The position numbers and the translations under genes are program-made. The notes under the pieces were generated by a model. It saw nothing but the letters and a program-made list of their open reading frames with translations, had not been told where the DNA came from and did not search any database. A DNA stretch of 48,130 nucleotides from Streptomyces sp. CBMA123. GTDB lineage: Bacteria > Actinomycetota > Actinomycetes > Streptomycetales > Streptomycetaceae. The stretch lies in NCBI RefSeq assembly GCF_014596465.1, contig NZ_MECK01000379.1, positions 1 through 48,130 of the forward strand, in the 5' to 3' direction. The number at the start of each line of letters is the position of its first letter. Positions within the stretch are counted from its first letter, which is position 1. Below, piece by piece: positions 40,734-48,130 of the stretch.

Positions 40734-42716
40734 TTGCCCTACAGCATCCGCGCGGGCGGCCTGGAACGGCACACCGCCGCAGAGGTCCTGCGCATCGAGC
40801 CCTGGGGGCCGGACGCCGTCCGGGTGCGGGCCTCGGCCGGGACCATCGACCCCGCCGCCCCCGGCGCGCTGGCGAGCCCCCCGCCCTCGCCGCCCGCCGA
40901 AACGTCCGTGGCGGACGACGGCCGTGCCCGCCTGGTCAACGGCCGCATCGCCGTCGAGGCGTCGGCGGACGGCCGGCTGACGTTCCGCCACACCGGGTCG
41001 GGCCGCGAACTCCTCGCCGAGCGCAGCCCGCACGCACATCACGCCGGCTCCCGCCGCCACGCGGCGGGCGGCCGGACGGAACAGTCCTTCGAGGCCTACG
41101 ACGGTGAACGGCTGCACGGCCTGGGGCAGCACCCGCACGGGCGGCTGGACCAGAAGGGCTGTGTGATCGACCTCGTCCAGGCCAACACCGTGGCGGCGAT
41201 CCCCTTCCTGCACTCCTCGCGCGGCTACGGACTGCTCTGGAACAACCCCGCCACGGGCCGCGTCGACCTGGGCGCCGACACCACCCGGTGGACCGCCGAC
41301 GCCGGCGGGCGCATCGACTACTGGATCACCGCCGGCGACACCCCGGCCCGGATCCTGGATTCCTACACCCGGGCCACCGGCCGACCGCCCCTGCTCCCCG
41401 ACTGGGCCTCAGGCTTCTGGCAGTCGAAGCTGCGCTACCGTACCCAGGACGAACTCCTGGCGGTGGCAAGGGAGTACAAGGAGCGGGGACTGCCGCTGTC
41501 GGTCATCGTCTGTGACTTCTTCCACTGGCCGAGGATGGGCGACTGGCGCTTCGAGGAGCGGGAGTGGCCCGATCCCGCCGCCATGGTCAAGGAGCTGACG
41601 GACCTCGGGGTGAGACTCGCCGTCTCGGTGTGGCCCACCGTCGAGCCCGGCAGCGACACCTACGACGGGTTGCGCCTGGCCGGGCACCTCGTCCGGGACG
41701 CCGACGGCGGCCTGCTCACCTACCCGTGGCCGTCCCGGTACGGCGGGGACGCGCTGATCCGCCCCATGGCGTACTACGACGCGACCCACCCCGGCGCACG
41801 CGCCGCACTGTGGCAGCGGCTGAGCGACAACTACCGTTCGCCGGGCGTGGCGTGCTTCTGGCTGGACGCCTGCGAACCCGACCTTCCCCCTGACCGCGCC
41901 GAGCGCGCCGTCTACGCGGCCGGGCCGGCGGCCGAGGCCGCGAACCTCTACCCGCTGGAGCACGTCCGGGGAGTCGCCGACGGCCTGCGCGCGGCGGGCG
42001 AGGACCGGCCGCTGTCGCTGGTCCGCTCCGCCTGGGCGGGCAGTCAGGCCCACGGGGCCCTGCTGTGGTCCGGCGACATCCCGACGACCTTCGACTCCCT
42101 CGGGCGCCAGATCAGGGCGGGCCTGAACGTCGCGATGAGCGGCATCCCGTGGTGGAACACCGACATCGGCGGCTTCTTCGGCGGCGACCCGGACGACCCG
42201 GCGTACCGCGAGCTGCTGATCCGGTGGTTCCAGTACGGCACCTTCACTCCCGTCATGCGGCTGCACGGGGACCGGGAGCCCAACCACCCCGCCTTCGCCA
42301 CGGACATGACCGGCGGGCCGAACGAGGTCTGGTCGTACGGGGAGGAGGCGTACGCCATCCTGCGCGAGCACCTGGTGCTGCGCGAGCGCCTGCGCCCGTA
42401 CCTGAGCAGGCTGTCCGAGGACGCCCACCGCACCGGCGCCCCGCCGATGCGCCCGCTGTTCTTCGACTTCCCCGAGGACGAGCGCGCCTGGGAGACGGAC
42501 GACCAGTTCCTGCTCGGCCCCGATGTCCTGGTGGCACCCGTCTACGAGGCGGGCGCCCGGGCCCGCCGGGTGTACCTGCCGTCCGGCGCCCGCTGGCTCG
42601 ACCCGGTCACCGGGCGCCTGCTGGAGGGCGGTACGACGCTCGACGCCGAAGCCCCGCTGGAACGCATCCCGGTCTTCGTCCGGGAAGGTGCGGACGTCGC
42701 GGCCAGGCTCGGCTGA
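40734..42716 (+). CDS. Second GH31 glycosidase, TTG start
   Basis: A 660-residue GH31 enzyme, divergent from the YicI-type copy before it. The N-terminal beta-domain is followed by the barrel with GFWQSKLRYRTQDELLAVAR, VIVCDFFHWPRMGDWRF, nucleophile Asp in CFWLDACEPD, acid/base Asp in LLWSGDIPTTFDSLGRQI and the WWNTDIGGFFGG loop. The nucleophile neighbourhood WLDACEP, instead of KTDFGE, places it in another subgroup, so alpha-glucosidase, alpha-xylosidase or alpha-galactosidase activity are all possible. The start is TTG 40734 with GAAGGAAGAAAGAGGA in front; no ATG or GTG lies in a suitable place. It has no signal peptide and lies 142 bp after the first GH31. Confidence 0.88.
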   Translation: MPYSIRAGGLERHTAAEVLRIEPWGPDAVRVRASAGTIDPAAPGALASPPPSPPAETSVADDGRARLVNGRIAVEASADGRLTFRHTGSGRELLAERSPHAHHAGSRRHAAGGRTEQSFEAYDGERLHGLGQHPHGRLDQKGCVIDLVQANTVAAIPFLHSSRGYGLLWNNPATGRVDLGADTTRWTADAGGRIDYWITAGDTPARILDSYTRATGRPPLLPDWASGFWQSKLRYRTQDELLAVAREYKERGLPLSVIVCDFFHWPRMGDWRFEEREWPDPAAMVKELTDLGVRLAVSVWPTVEPGSDTYDGLRLAGHLVRDADGGLLTYPWPSRYGGDALIRPMAYYDATHPGARAALWQRLSDNYRSPGVACFWLDACEPDLPPDRAERAVYAAGPAAEAANLYPLEHVRGVADGLRAAGEDRPLSLVRSAWAGSQAHGALLWSGDIPTTFDSLGRQIRAGLNVAMSGIPWWNTDIGGFFGGDPDDPAYRELLIRWFQYGTFTPVMRLHGDREPNHPAFATDMTGGPNEVWSYGEEAYAILREHLVLRERLRPYLSRLSEDAHRTGAPPMRPLFFDFPEDERAWETDDQFLLGPDVLVAPVYEAGARARRVYLPSGARWLDPVTGRLLEGGTTLDAEAPLERIPVFVREGADVAARLG

Positions 42717-42848
42717 TCCCCGCCGAAGCCCCTCCCCGCAGGGCGGAAGCGACCGCACGGCCTCTGCGCCGCACGGCCGCCGTGCTGCCAGGGTGTAGCT
42801 CGGCGCCCGCCGGGCACCGCACCAGGACCCACCCCTGACGAGGACGAC

Positions 42849-44987
42849 ATGACTGAATCGAACGTCATCGTGCTGACGGCCGGCGATGCGGCCCTCGCGC
42901 TCGACACCGCCGGCCCCGGGCTGCCCCGCGTGCTGCACTGGGGCGTCGATCCCGGCTTCCGCGCCGGTGACGCCGCGCAGGTGCTCGACGCCATGGGCCG
43001 CGGCCCGGGCCACCGGGCCGGGAGTCTGATGCCCTTCCAGGGGCAGGGCTGGTTCGGACGGCCGGCCCTGGCCGGGCACCGCGACGGCCGGGTCCGCCCC
43101 CTGCGGTTCGAGCTCGCCGAACCGGTCAGCGCACGCGCCCGGGACGGCCGGGGCGGTGTCGTCCACGTGCGCGCCCTGGACCGTGGCGCGGGGCTCGCAC
43201 TGGACACCGAGCTGGAGATGACGGCGCACGGCGTGGTACGGCTACGCCACGCCCTGACCAACACGGCGACCGACGCCTACACGCTGGACGGACTGGTGTG
43301 CGTGCTGCCGGTACCCGCCCACGCCGCGGAACTGCTGGACTTCGCCGGCCGCTGGGCCCGTGAGCGCTCCCCGCAGCGCGCCCCGCTGCGCCAGGGCGTG
43401 TGGTCGAGGGAGAACCGCCGTGGCCGGACCGGCTTCGACGCCGGGCTGCTGCTCGCCGGCACCGAGGGCTTCGGCTTCCGGCACGGCCAGGTCTGGGGCG
43501 TGCACTCCGCCTGGAGCGGCAACCACGTCCAGTACGCCGAGCGGCTGGCCGACGGTACGACGGTCCTCGGCGGCGGCGAACTGCTGGACGCGGGTGAGAT
43601 CCGGCTGGCGGAGGGCGGGTCCTACCGGACCCCGTGGGTGTACTTCGCGACCTCCGGCACAGGTCTGGACGGGATCAGCCGCGGCTTCCACGACATGCTC
43701 CGAGACCGGCCCCGCCACCCGTCCACCGCGCGGCCGGTCACCTTGAACATCTGGGAGGCGGTCTACTTCGACCACGACCCCGAGCGGGTGCGCGCCCTCG
43801 CCGACACCGCGGCGACGGTCGGCGTGGAGCGGTTCGTCGTGGACGACGGCTGGTTCCGGCACCGCCGCCACGACCGGGCCGGCCTCGGCGACTGGTACGT
43901 CGACCAGGAGGTGTGGCCCGACGGGCTCGGCCCGATCGCCGACCACGTCCACGGCCTCGGCATGCAGTTCGGTCTCTGGTTCGAGCCCGAGATGGTCAAC
44001 CCCGACTCCGACCTGGCCCGCGCCCACCCCGACTGGTTCCTCGCCGATGCCGAGCGCCTCCCGTTCGAGCAGCGCAACCAGCACGTCCTGGACGTCGCGC
44101 ACCCCGACGCCTTCGCCCACCTGCTGGAGCGGATCAGCACCCTGGTCGGGGACGTGGGCATCGACTACCTCAAGTGGGACCACAACCGCGACCTGGCCGA
44201 CGCCGTCCACGAGGGCCGGCCCGGCGTGCACGCGCAGACGACGGCGGTCTACCGACTCCTGGACGAGCTGCGCGACCGTCACCCCGGGCTGGAGATCGAG
44301 TCCTGCTCCTCCGGCGGGGCCCGCGCCGACCTCGGCATCCTGGAGCGGACGGACCGGATCTGGGGATCGGACAACATCGACCCGATCGAACGCCAGGCCA
44401 TCCAGCGCTGGACCGGTCTCCTCCTGCCCTACGAGCTGATCGGCTCCCACGTCGGCTCCTCCCCCGCCCACATCAGCCGCCGCGACACCACGCTCGCCTT
44501 CCGCTGCGCCACCGCCCTGTTCGGCCACGCCGGCATCGAGTCCGACCTCGCGAGGTGGTCACCGGAGGACCTGACCGCGCTCACCGCGTGGGTCAGCGCC
44601 TACAAGCAGCTGCGGCCGCTGCTCCACGGCGGCGACGTCGTCCGCACCGACCACCCCGACCCGGCTGCCTGGGTCCACGGCGTCGTCTCCCGTGACCGGA
44701 CCCACGCCGTCTTCGCCTACGTCCAGCTGGACACCTCCGTCGCCGAGAACGGCGCGCCCGTACGCCTGCCGGGCCTGGAGCCCACGACCCGCTACGCCCT
44801 GCGGGTACGCCCCGAACTCTCCGCCCCCGAGCACACCTGGCCCGCCTGGGCGCGGCGTACGACCGCGCTCACCCTGACCGGCCGGTACCTCGCCGAGGTC
44901 GGCCTCGCCGCCCCGGGCCTGACCAACCACCCCGGCCACGCACTGGTGGTCGAAGCCCAGGCACAGCCACCCGCCTCGCGGGGGTGA
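42849..44987 (+). CDS. GH36 alpha-galactosidase (second copy)
   Basis: A 712-residue cytoplasmic alpha-galactosidase closer to the classic MelA/AgaA-like GH36 type than the copy at 25029. N-terminal supersandwich to about residue 290; barrel with RPVTLNIWEAVYFDHDPERV, FVVDDGWFRHRRHDRAGLGD, FGLWFEPEMVNPDSDL, nucleophile Asp in DYLKWDHNRDL, ESCSSGGARADLGIL and acid/base Asp in WGSDNIDPIERQ. ATG 42849 is preceded by GACGAGGACGAC, a weak ribosome site, 132 bp after the GH31 gene. It is the last gene of the rightward operon before the shared terminator. Confidence 0.94.
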   Translation: MTESNVIVLTAGDAALALDTAGPGLPRVLHWGVDPGFRAGDAAQVLDAMGRGPGHRAGSLMPFQGQGWFGRPALAGHRDGRVRPLRFELAEPVSARARDGRGGVVHVRALDRGAGLALDTELEMTAHGVVRLRHALTNTATDAYTLDGLVCVLPVPAHAAELLDFAGRWARERSPQRAPLRQGVWSRENRRGRTGFDAGLLLAGTEGFGFRHGQVWGVHSAWSGNHVQYAERLADGTTVLGGGELLDAGEIRLAEGGSYRTPWVYFATSGTGLDGISRGFHDMLRDRPRHPSTARPVTLNIWEAVYFDHDPERVRALADTAATVGVERFVVDDGWFRHRRHDRAGLGDWYVDQEVWPDGLGPIADHVHGLGMQFGLWFEPEMVNPDSDLARAHPDWFLADAERLPFEQRNQHVLDVAHPDAFAHLLERISTLVGDVGIDYLKWDHNRDLADAVHEGRPGVHAQTTAVYRLLDELRDRHPGLEIESCSSGGARADLGILERTDRIWGSDNIDPIERQAIQRWTGLLLPYELIGSHVGSSPAHISRRDTTLAFRCATALFGHAGIESDLARWSPEDLTALTAWVSAYKQLRPLLHGGDVVRTDHPDPAAWVHGVVSRDRTHAVFAYVQLDTSVAENGAPVRLPGLEPTTRYALRVRPELSAPEHTWPAWARRTTALTLTGRYLAEVGLAAPGLTNHPGHALVVEAQAQPPASRG

Positions 44988-45000
44988 ACCCACGACGGAG

Positions 45001-45035
45001 CGAGCCGGGTCGTGCCATCCGCACGGCCCGGCTCG
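45001..45035. terminator. Bidirectional terminator between GH36 and xylA
   Basis: 15-bp stem with one G-T pair (45001-45015 with 45021-45035), 5-nt loop, between the converging ends of the GH36 gene and xylA. Confidence 0.85.
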
Positions 45036-45048
45036 GTCGCGGATGCGG

Positions 45049-46221
45049 TCAGCGGGCGCCGAGGAGGTGTTCGAGGGCCAGCTGGTCCAGCTGCTCGAAG
45101 GCCATGCCGCGCCGGGCGGCTGCGTCGACGTCGAACTCCTCGAACGCGGAGCGGTCCGCCAGCAGTGCGGCCAGGCCGTCCTGCGCGGTGGGGAGGGCGA
45201 GTTCGGGCAGCCGGGAGGCGGCGAGCGCAGACCGGACCTCCGGGTCGGCCCGGAAGGCGCGGGAACGCTCCGCCAGCAGCAGGTAGTTGCGCATGCAGGC
45301 CGCCGCCGAGGCCCAGACGCCGTCGAGGTCCTCGGTGCGCGGCGGCTTGAAGTCGAAGTGCCGGGGGCCGTCGTAGCCGGCCGTCTCCAGCAGGTCGACC
45401 AGCCAGAAGGCCTGTCGGAGGTCGCCCGCGCCGAAGCGCAGGTCCTGGTCGTACTTGATGCCGGACTGGCCGTTGAGGTCGATGTGGAACAGCTTGCCGT
45501 GCCACAGGGCCTGGGCGATGCCGTGCGGGAAGTTGAGCCCGGCCATCTGCTCGTGGCCGACCTCGGGGTTGAGGCCGACCCGGTCGGGGCGCTCCAACTC
45601 GTTGATGAACGCCAGGGCGTGGCCGACCGTGGGCAGCAGGATGTCCCCGCGCGGCTCGTTCGGCTTGGGCTCGATCGCGAAGCGCAGGTCGTAGCCCTGC
45701 TGCTCGACGTACTCGCCCAGCAGGTCGAAGGCCTCCTTCAACCGGTCCAGCGCGGTGCGCACGTCCTTGGCCGCGCCGGACTCGGCGCCCTCCCGCCCGC
45801 CCCAGGCGACGTAGACCGAGGCGCCGAGCTCCACGGCCAGGTCGATGTTGCGGATCGTCTTGCGCAGCGCGTAGCGGCGTACGTCGCGGTCGTTGGCGGT
45901 GAAGGCGCCGTCCTTGAAGACCGGGTGGGTGAACAGGTTGGTGGTCGCCATCGGGACCGTCAGCCCGGCGGCGTCCAGCGCGGCGCGGAAGCGCTTGACG
46001 CTCTGCTCGCGGGTGGCGTCGCCCGCGCCGAAGGGGATCAGGTCGTCGTCGTGGAAGGTGACGCCGTAGGCGCCGAGTTCCGCCAGCCGCTGCACGGTCT
46101 CGACCGGGTCGAGGGCCGGGCGGGTGGCGTCGCCGAAGGGGTCGCGCCCCTGCCAGCCGACGGTCCACAGACCGAAGGTGAACTTGTGCGCGGGGGTGGG
46201 GGTGAGGGCGTCGCTGGACAT
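45049..46221 (-). CDS. xylA: Xylose isomerase
   Basis: A 390-residue class I (actinomycete-type) xylose isomerase, interconverting D-xylose and D-xylulose with two divalent metals. Visible marks: [20 protein letters not shown], catalytic His57 and Asp60 in [24 protein letters not shown], metal ligands in [14 protein letters not shown] and [13 protein letters not shown], and [20 protein letters not shown]. The length matches Streptomyces enzymes (387-390). ATG 46221 lies next to the divergent promoter region shared with xylB. It handles xylose from the GH31, GH43 and GH3 enzymes in the window. Confidence 0.97.
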   Translation of the reverse strand: MSSDALTPTPAHKFTFGLWTVGWQGRDPFGDATRPALDPVETVQRLAELGAYGVTFHDDDLIPFGAGDATREQSVKRFRAALDAAGLTVPMATTNLFTHPVFKDGAFTANDRDVRRYALRKTIRNIDLAVELGASVYVAWGGREGAESGAAKDVRTALDRLKEAFDLLGEYVEQQGYDLRFAIEPKPNEPRGDILLPTVGHALAFINELERPDRVGLNPEVGHEQMAGLNFPHGIAQALWHGKLFHIDLNGQSGIKYDQDLRFGAGDLRQAFWLVDLLETAGYDGPRHFDFKPPRTEDLDGVWASAAACMRNYLLLAERSRAFRADPEVRSALAASRLPELALPTAQDGLAALLADRSAFEEFDVDAAARRGMAFEQLDQLALEHLLGAR

Positions 46222-46250
46222 GGAGCGGCTCCGGATCTGTGCCGAGGGGT

Positions 46251-46280
46251 GTTTGTCAGGACTCTCAACAAATTAGTATG
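46251..46280. promoter_or_regulatory. xylA-xylB divergent promoter with inverted repeat
   Basis: TTTGT (46252-46256) and ACAAA (46268-46272) form arms of an interrupted inverted repeat, a form used by ROK-family xylose repressors. TTGTCA (46253-46258) and TAGTAT (46274-46279), 15 bp apart, are a probable xylB -35/-10, so the repeat lies over that promoter. This is the most AT-rich spot of the region. Confidence 0.6.
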
Positions 46281-46319
46281 CCGGAACGTCAGAAGTAACC
46301 CCCCGCACCGGAGGAACGC

Positions 46320-47750
46320 ATGGCTGAGCAGCGTGTCGTGATCGGCTTCGACAGCTCGACCCAGTCCACGAAGGCGCTCGCCGTCGACATCGACACCGGC
46401 GCCGTCCTGGGCCAGGGCCGCGCCCCGCACACCGTCAGCACCGGCGTCGGCCGCGAGAGCGACCCCGAGCAGTGGTGGGAGGCACTCGGGGAGGCCGCGG
46501 CGCGAACGGGCTGGGCGGACCGCGCGGCCGCCGTCTCGATCGCCGGCCAGCAGCACGGCCTGGTCACCCTCGACGAGGCCGGAGCGCCCGTCCGCCCGGC
46601 ACTGCTCTGGAACGACGTCCGATCCGCGCTCCAGGCCGCCGCGTTGAAGGCCGCGCTCGGTGCGGCGGAACTCGCCCGCCGCACCGGCAGCGTGCCGACC
46701 GCCGCCTTCACCGCCGCCAAGTGGGCCTGGCTGCGCGCCGAGGAACCCGCCGCCGCCGACCGCGTCGCGGCCGTCCGCCTCCCGCACGACTTCCTGACGG
46801 AGCGGCTCACCGGCGAGGCGGTCACCGACCGGGGCGACGCCTCGGGCACCGGCTGGTGGGGGCCGGACGGCTACGACCAGGACGTCCTCGCCCGCCTCGG
46901 TCTCGACCCGAAGCTGCTGCCCGAGGTCCTGCCCCCGGGGGCGAGGGCCGGCGTCGTCCGCCCCGGGACGCCGCTGCGCGAGGGCGCGCCGGTGGCCGCC
47001 GGCACCGGCGACAACATGGCCGCGGCCCTCGGGCTCGGGCTGCTCCCCGGGCAGCCGGTGCTCAGCCTCGGCACCTCCGGCACCGTCTACGCCGTCGGCC
47101 GGACCAGACCAGCGGACCCGACCGGCACCGTCGCGGGCTTCGCCGACGCCCTCGGCCGCTGGCTGCCGCTGGCCTGCACGCTCAACTGCACCCTCGCCGT
47201 CGACCGCTTCGCCGTCCTGCTCGGACGCGGCCGTGACGAGGTCGAGGACGGCGGCACCGTCGTCGTCCTGCCCTACCTGGACGGCGAGCGCACACCGGAC
47301 CTCCCGGGCGCCTCCGGCCTCGTCCACGGACTGCGCCACGACACCACCCCCGGGCAGTTGCTCCAGGCCGCCTACGACGGCGCCGCCCACGCCCTCCTCA
47401 CCGCCCTGGACGGCGTGCTGCGCGCGGGCGGAGCGGACCCGGCGGGCGACGAGCCGCTGCTGCTGATCGGCGGCGGCGCCCGCGGCCGGGCCTGGCAGCA
47501 GACCGTCCGGCGGCTCTCCGGCCGGGCGGTCCAGGTGCCCGACGCCCAGGAGCTGGTCGCGCTCGGCGCCGCCGCCCAGGCCGCCGCCCTCCTCACCGGC
47601 GAGCCCGCCGACACCGTGGCGCGCCGCTGGCGGACGGCCCACGGACCGGTGCTGGAGCCGGTGAAGAAGGACGACGACGCACTGACGCGGATCGGGGATA
47701 CCCTGCGTCGGGCCGGGGCCTTGCAGGGCGCCCCGGCCGGGGACCGGTAG
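46320..47750 (+). CDS. xylB: Xylulokinase
   Basis: A 476-residue FGGY kinase forming D-xylulose 5-phosphate. The N-terminal nucleotide motif is VIGFDSSTQSTKALAVD; substrate region SIAGQQHGLVTLD and ALLWNDVRS; the catalytic Asp is in AAGTGDNMAAALG; the C-terminal adenosine motif is LLLIGGGARGRAWQQTVRRL. The length is typical (about 480). ATG 46320 follows CGGAGGAAC. It is divergent from xylA and followed after 12 bp by the ROK regulator, which is probably co-transcribed. Confidence 0.96.
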   Translation: MAEQRVVIGFDSSTQSTKALAVDIDTGAVLGQGRAPHTVSTGVGRESDPEQWWEALGEAAARTGWADRAAAVSIAGQQHGLVTLDEAGAPVRPALLWNDVRSALQAAALKAALGAAELARRTGSVPTAAFTAAKWAWLRAEEPAAADRVAAVRLPHDFLTERLTGEAVTDRGDASGTGWWGPDGYDQDVLARLGLDPKLLPEVLPPGARAGVVRPGTPLREGAPVAAGTGDNMAAALGLGLLPGQPVLSLGTSGTVYAVGRTRPADPTGTVAGFADALGRWLPLACTLNCTLAVDRFAVLLGRGRDEVEDGGTVVVLPYLDGERTPDLPGASGLVHGLRHDTTPGQLLQAAYDGAAHALLTALDGVLRAGGADPAGDEPLLLIGGGARGRAWQQTVRRLSGRAVQVPDAQELVALGAAAQAAALLTGEPADTVARRWRTAHGPVLEPVKKDDDALTRIGDTLRRAGALQGAPAGDR

Positions 47751-47762
47751 GAGGGACGGCGC

Positions 47763-48130
47763 GTGACAGTGGTCGGCAGGGCGAGCAGGAGCGCGGAGAA
47801 CGGGCCCGCGTCGCTGCAGGACATGCGACGGCAGAACCTCGCGGTGGTCCTCGGCGCCGTCGCCGCGCACACCCCGCTCTCCCGCGCGGACGTCGCCGGC
47901 CGCGTCGGGCTGACCAGGGCGGCCGTCTCCTCCCTGGTCGACGAGCTGATCGGTCGCGGCGCGGTGACCGAGGCCGTGGCCACCGCCAGCGGACGGGTCG
48001 GCCGACCCGGGCGGGCGCTGGCCGTGAGCGGCGAGGGCCCGGCGGGCCTCGGCCTGGAGATCGGCGTCACCCACCTCGGCGCGTGCGTCGTCGACCTGCG
48101 CGGCGAGCCGCGGGTGTGGCGCCGGCTGGA
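47763..48130 (+). CDS. xylR: ROK-family regulator, XylR-like (partial, 3' end missing)
   Basis: The first 122 codons of a ROK (repressor, ORF, kinase) regulator. A winged helix-turn-helix covers about residues 18-75 (LQDMRRQNLAVVLGAVAAHT, LSRADVAGRVGLTRAAVSSL), followed by GRVGRPGRALAVSG and the start of the ROK sugar-binding domain (LGLEIGVTHLGACVVDLRG). GTG 47763 follows GGAGGG 12 bases after xylB. By position it should repress xylA and xylB through the TTTGT/ACAAA repeat and be released by xylose. The rest lies outside the window. Confidence 0.88.
   Translation, partial: MTVVGRASRSAENGPASLQDMRRQNLAVVLGAVAAHTPLSRADVAGRVGLTRAAVSSLVDELIGRGAVTEAVATASGRVGRPGRALAVSGEGPAGLGLEIGVTHLGACVVDLRGEPRVWRRL

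Noticed and set aside
45986..46000. A GGAAGCGCTTGAC sequence inside xylA resembling the second operator type
   Set aside because: Only the central AAGCGCTT matches and the codons (AAG CGC TTC) are the ones normally preferred here.

Overview
The window is about 48 kb of very GC-rich DNA with strong GC bias at third codon positions, many GTG (and one TTG) starts, ATGA/GTGA stop-start overlaps, lipoprotein and Tat export signals, and the LacI/ROK regulators and two-part sugar importers typical of soil actinomycetes. The best guess is a streptomycete (Streptomyces or Kitasatospora type). It is almost entirely a plant cell-wall sugar catabolic island. I saw no rRNA, convincing tRNA, CRISPR array, transposase, phage gene or replication origin.

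Region A (1-19481) is a pentose (L-arabinose) regulon. A SigE-family sigma factor with a coupled partial gene sits at the left edge. Then come two complete monosaccharide ABC importers of the CUT2 type: an mmsEAB/chvE-gguAB-like set (4993 to 997) and a second set (10774 to 7078), with a LysR regulator between them. A secreted GH54 arabinofuranosidase with a CBM13 lectin domain (11132-12616), a LacI-family regulator (13016-14047), araB-araD-araA (14351-18242) and an aldose 1-epimerase (18329-19417) follow. A 14-bp operator, consensus TGTKAGCGYTMACA, very like the E. coli lac operator, recurs before the sigma factor, both importers, the GH54 gene, the regulator and araB. It also occurs once in a gene-poor gap and once inside the GH42 gene. 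The regulator's recognition helix (HQTVS) matches that of E. coli LacI (YQTVS). L-arabinose would be isomerised (AraA), phosphorylated (AraB) and epimerised (AraD) to xylulose 5-phosphate.

Region B (19482-45035) resembles a xyloglucan/hemicellulose utilisation locus built around a second LacI regulator (29219-30247). Leftward run a Tat-lipoprotein CUT1 importer without its own ATPase (33956 to 30362), the regulator, GH42 beta-galactosidase, GH36 alpha-galactosidase, secreted GH51-CBM2 arabinofuranosidase, cytoplasmic GH43 and secreted multi-domain GH5 endoglucanase. Rightward run a large GH3, a CE7 acetyl esterase, a YicI-type GH31 alpha-xylosidase, a second GH31 and a second GH36. The divergent promoter region (33957-34190) has two copies of a different palindrome (TCGAAGCGCTTCGA type) and a short direct-repeat array of its half-site.

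Region C (45049-48130) is the xylose node: xylA and xylB, divergent, followed by the start of a ROK-family regulator (xylR-like). It handles the xylose released in region B and joins the arabinose pathway at xylulose 5-phosphate.

Signs of past remodelling are clear. A GH42 N-terminal relic lies between galM and the GH5 gene, a GH1 beta-glucosidase C-terminal relic sits between the CE7 and GH31 genes, and two weaker protein-like scraps and an orphan operator occur in the left half. The most unusual regulatory feature is the roughly 200-nt araB leader, with two strong hairpins and an overlapping 69-codon reading frame that ends on the araB start codon.
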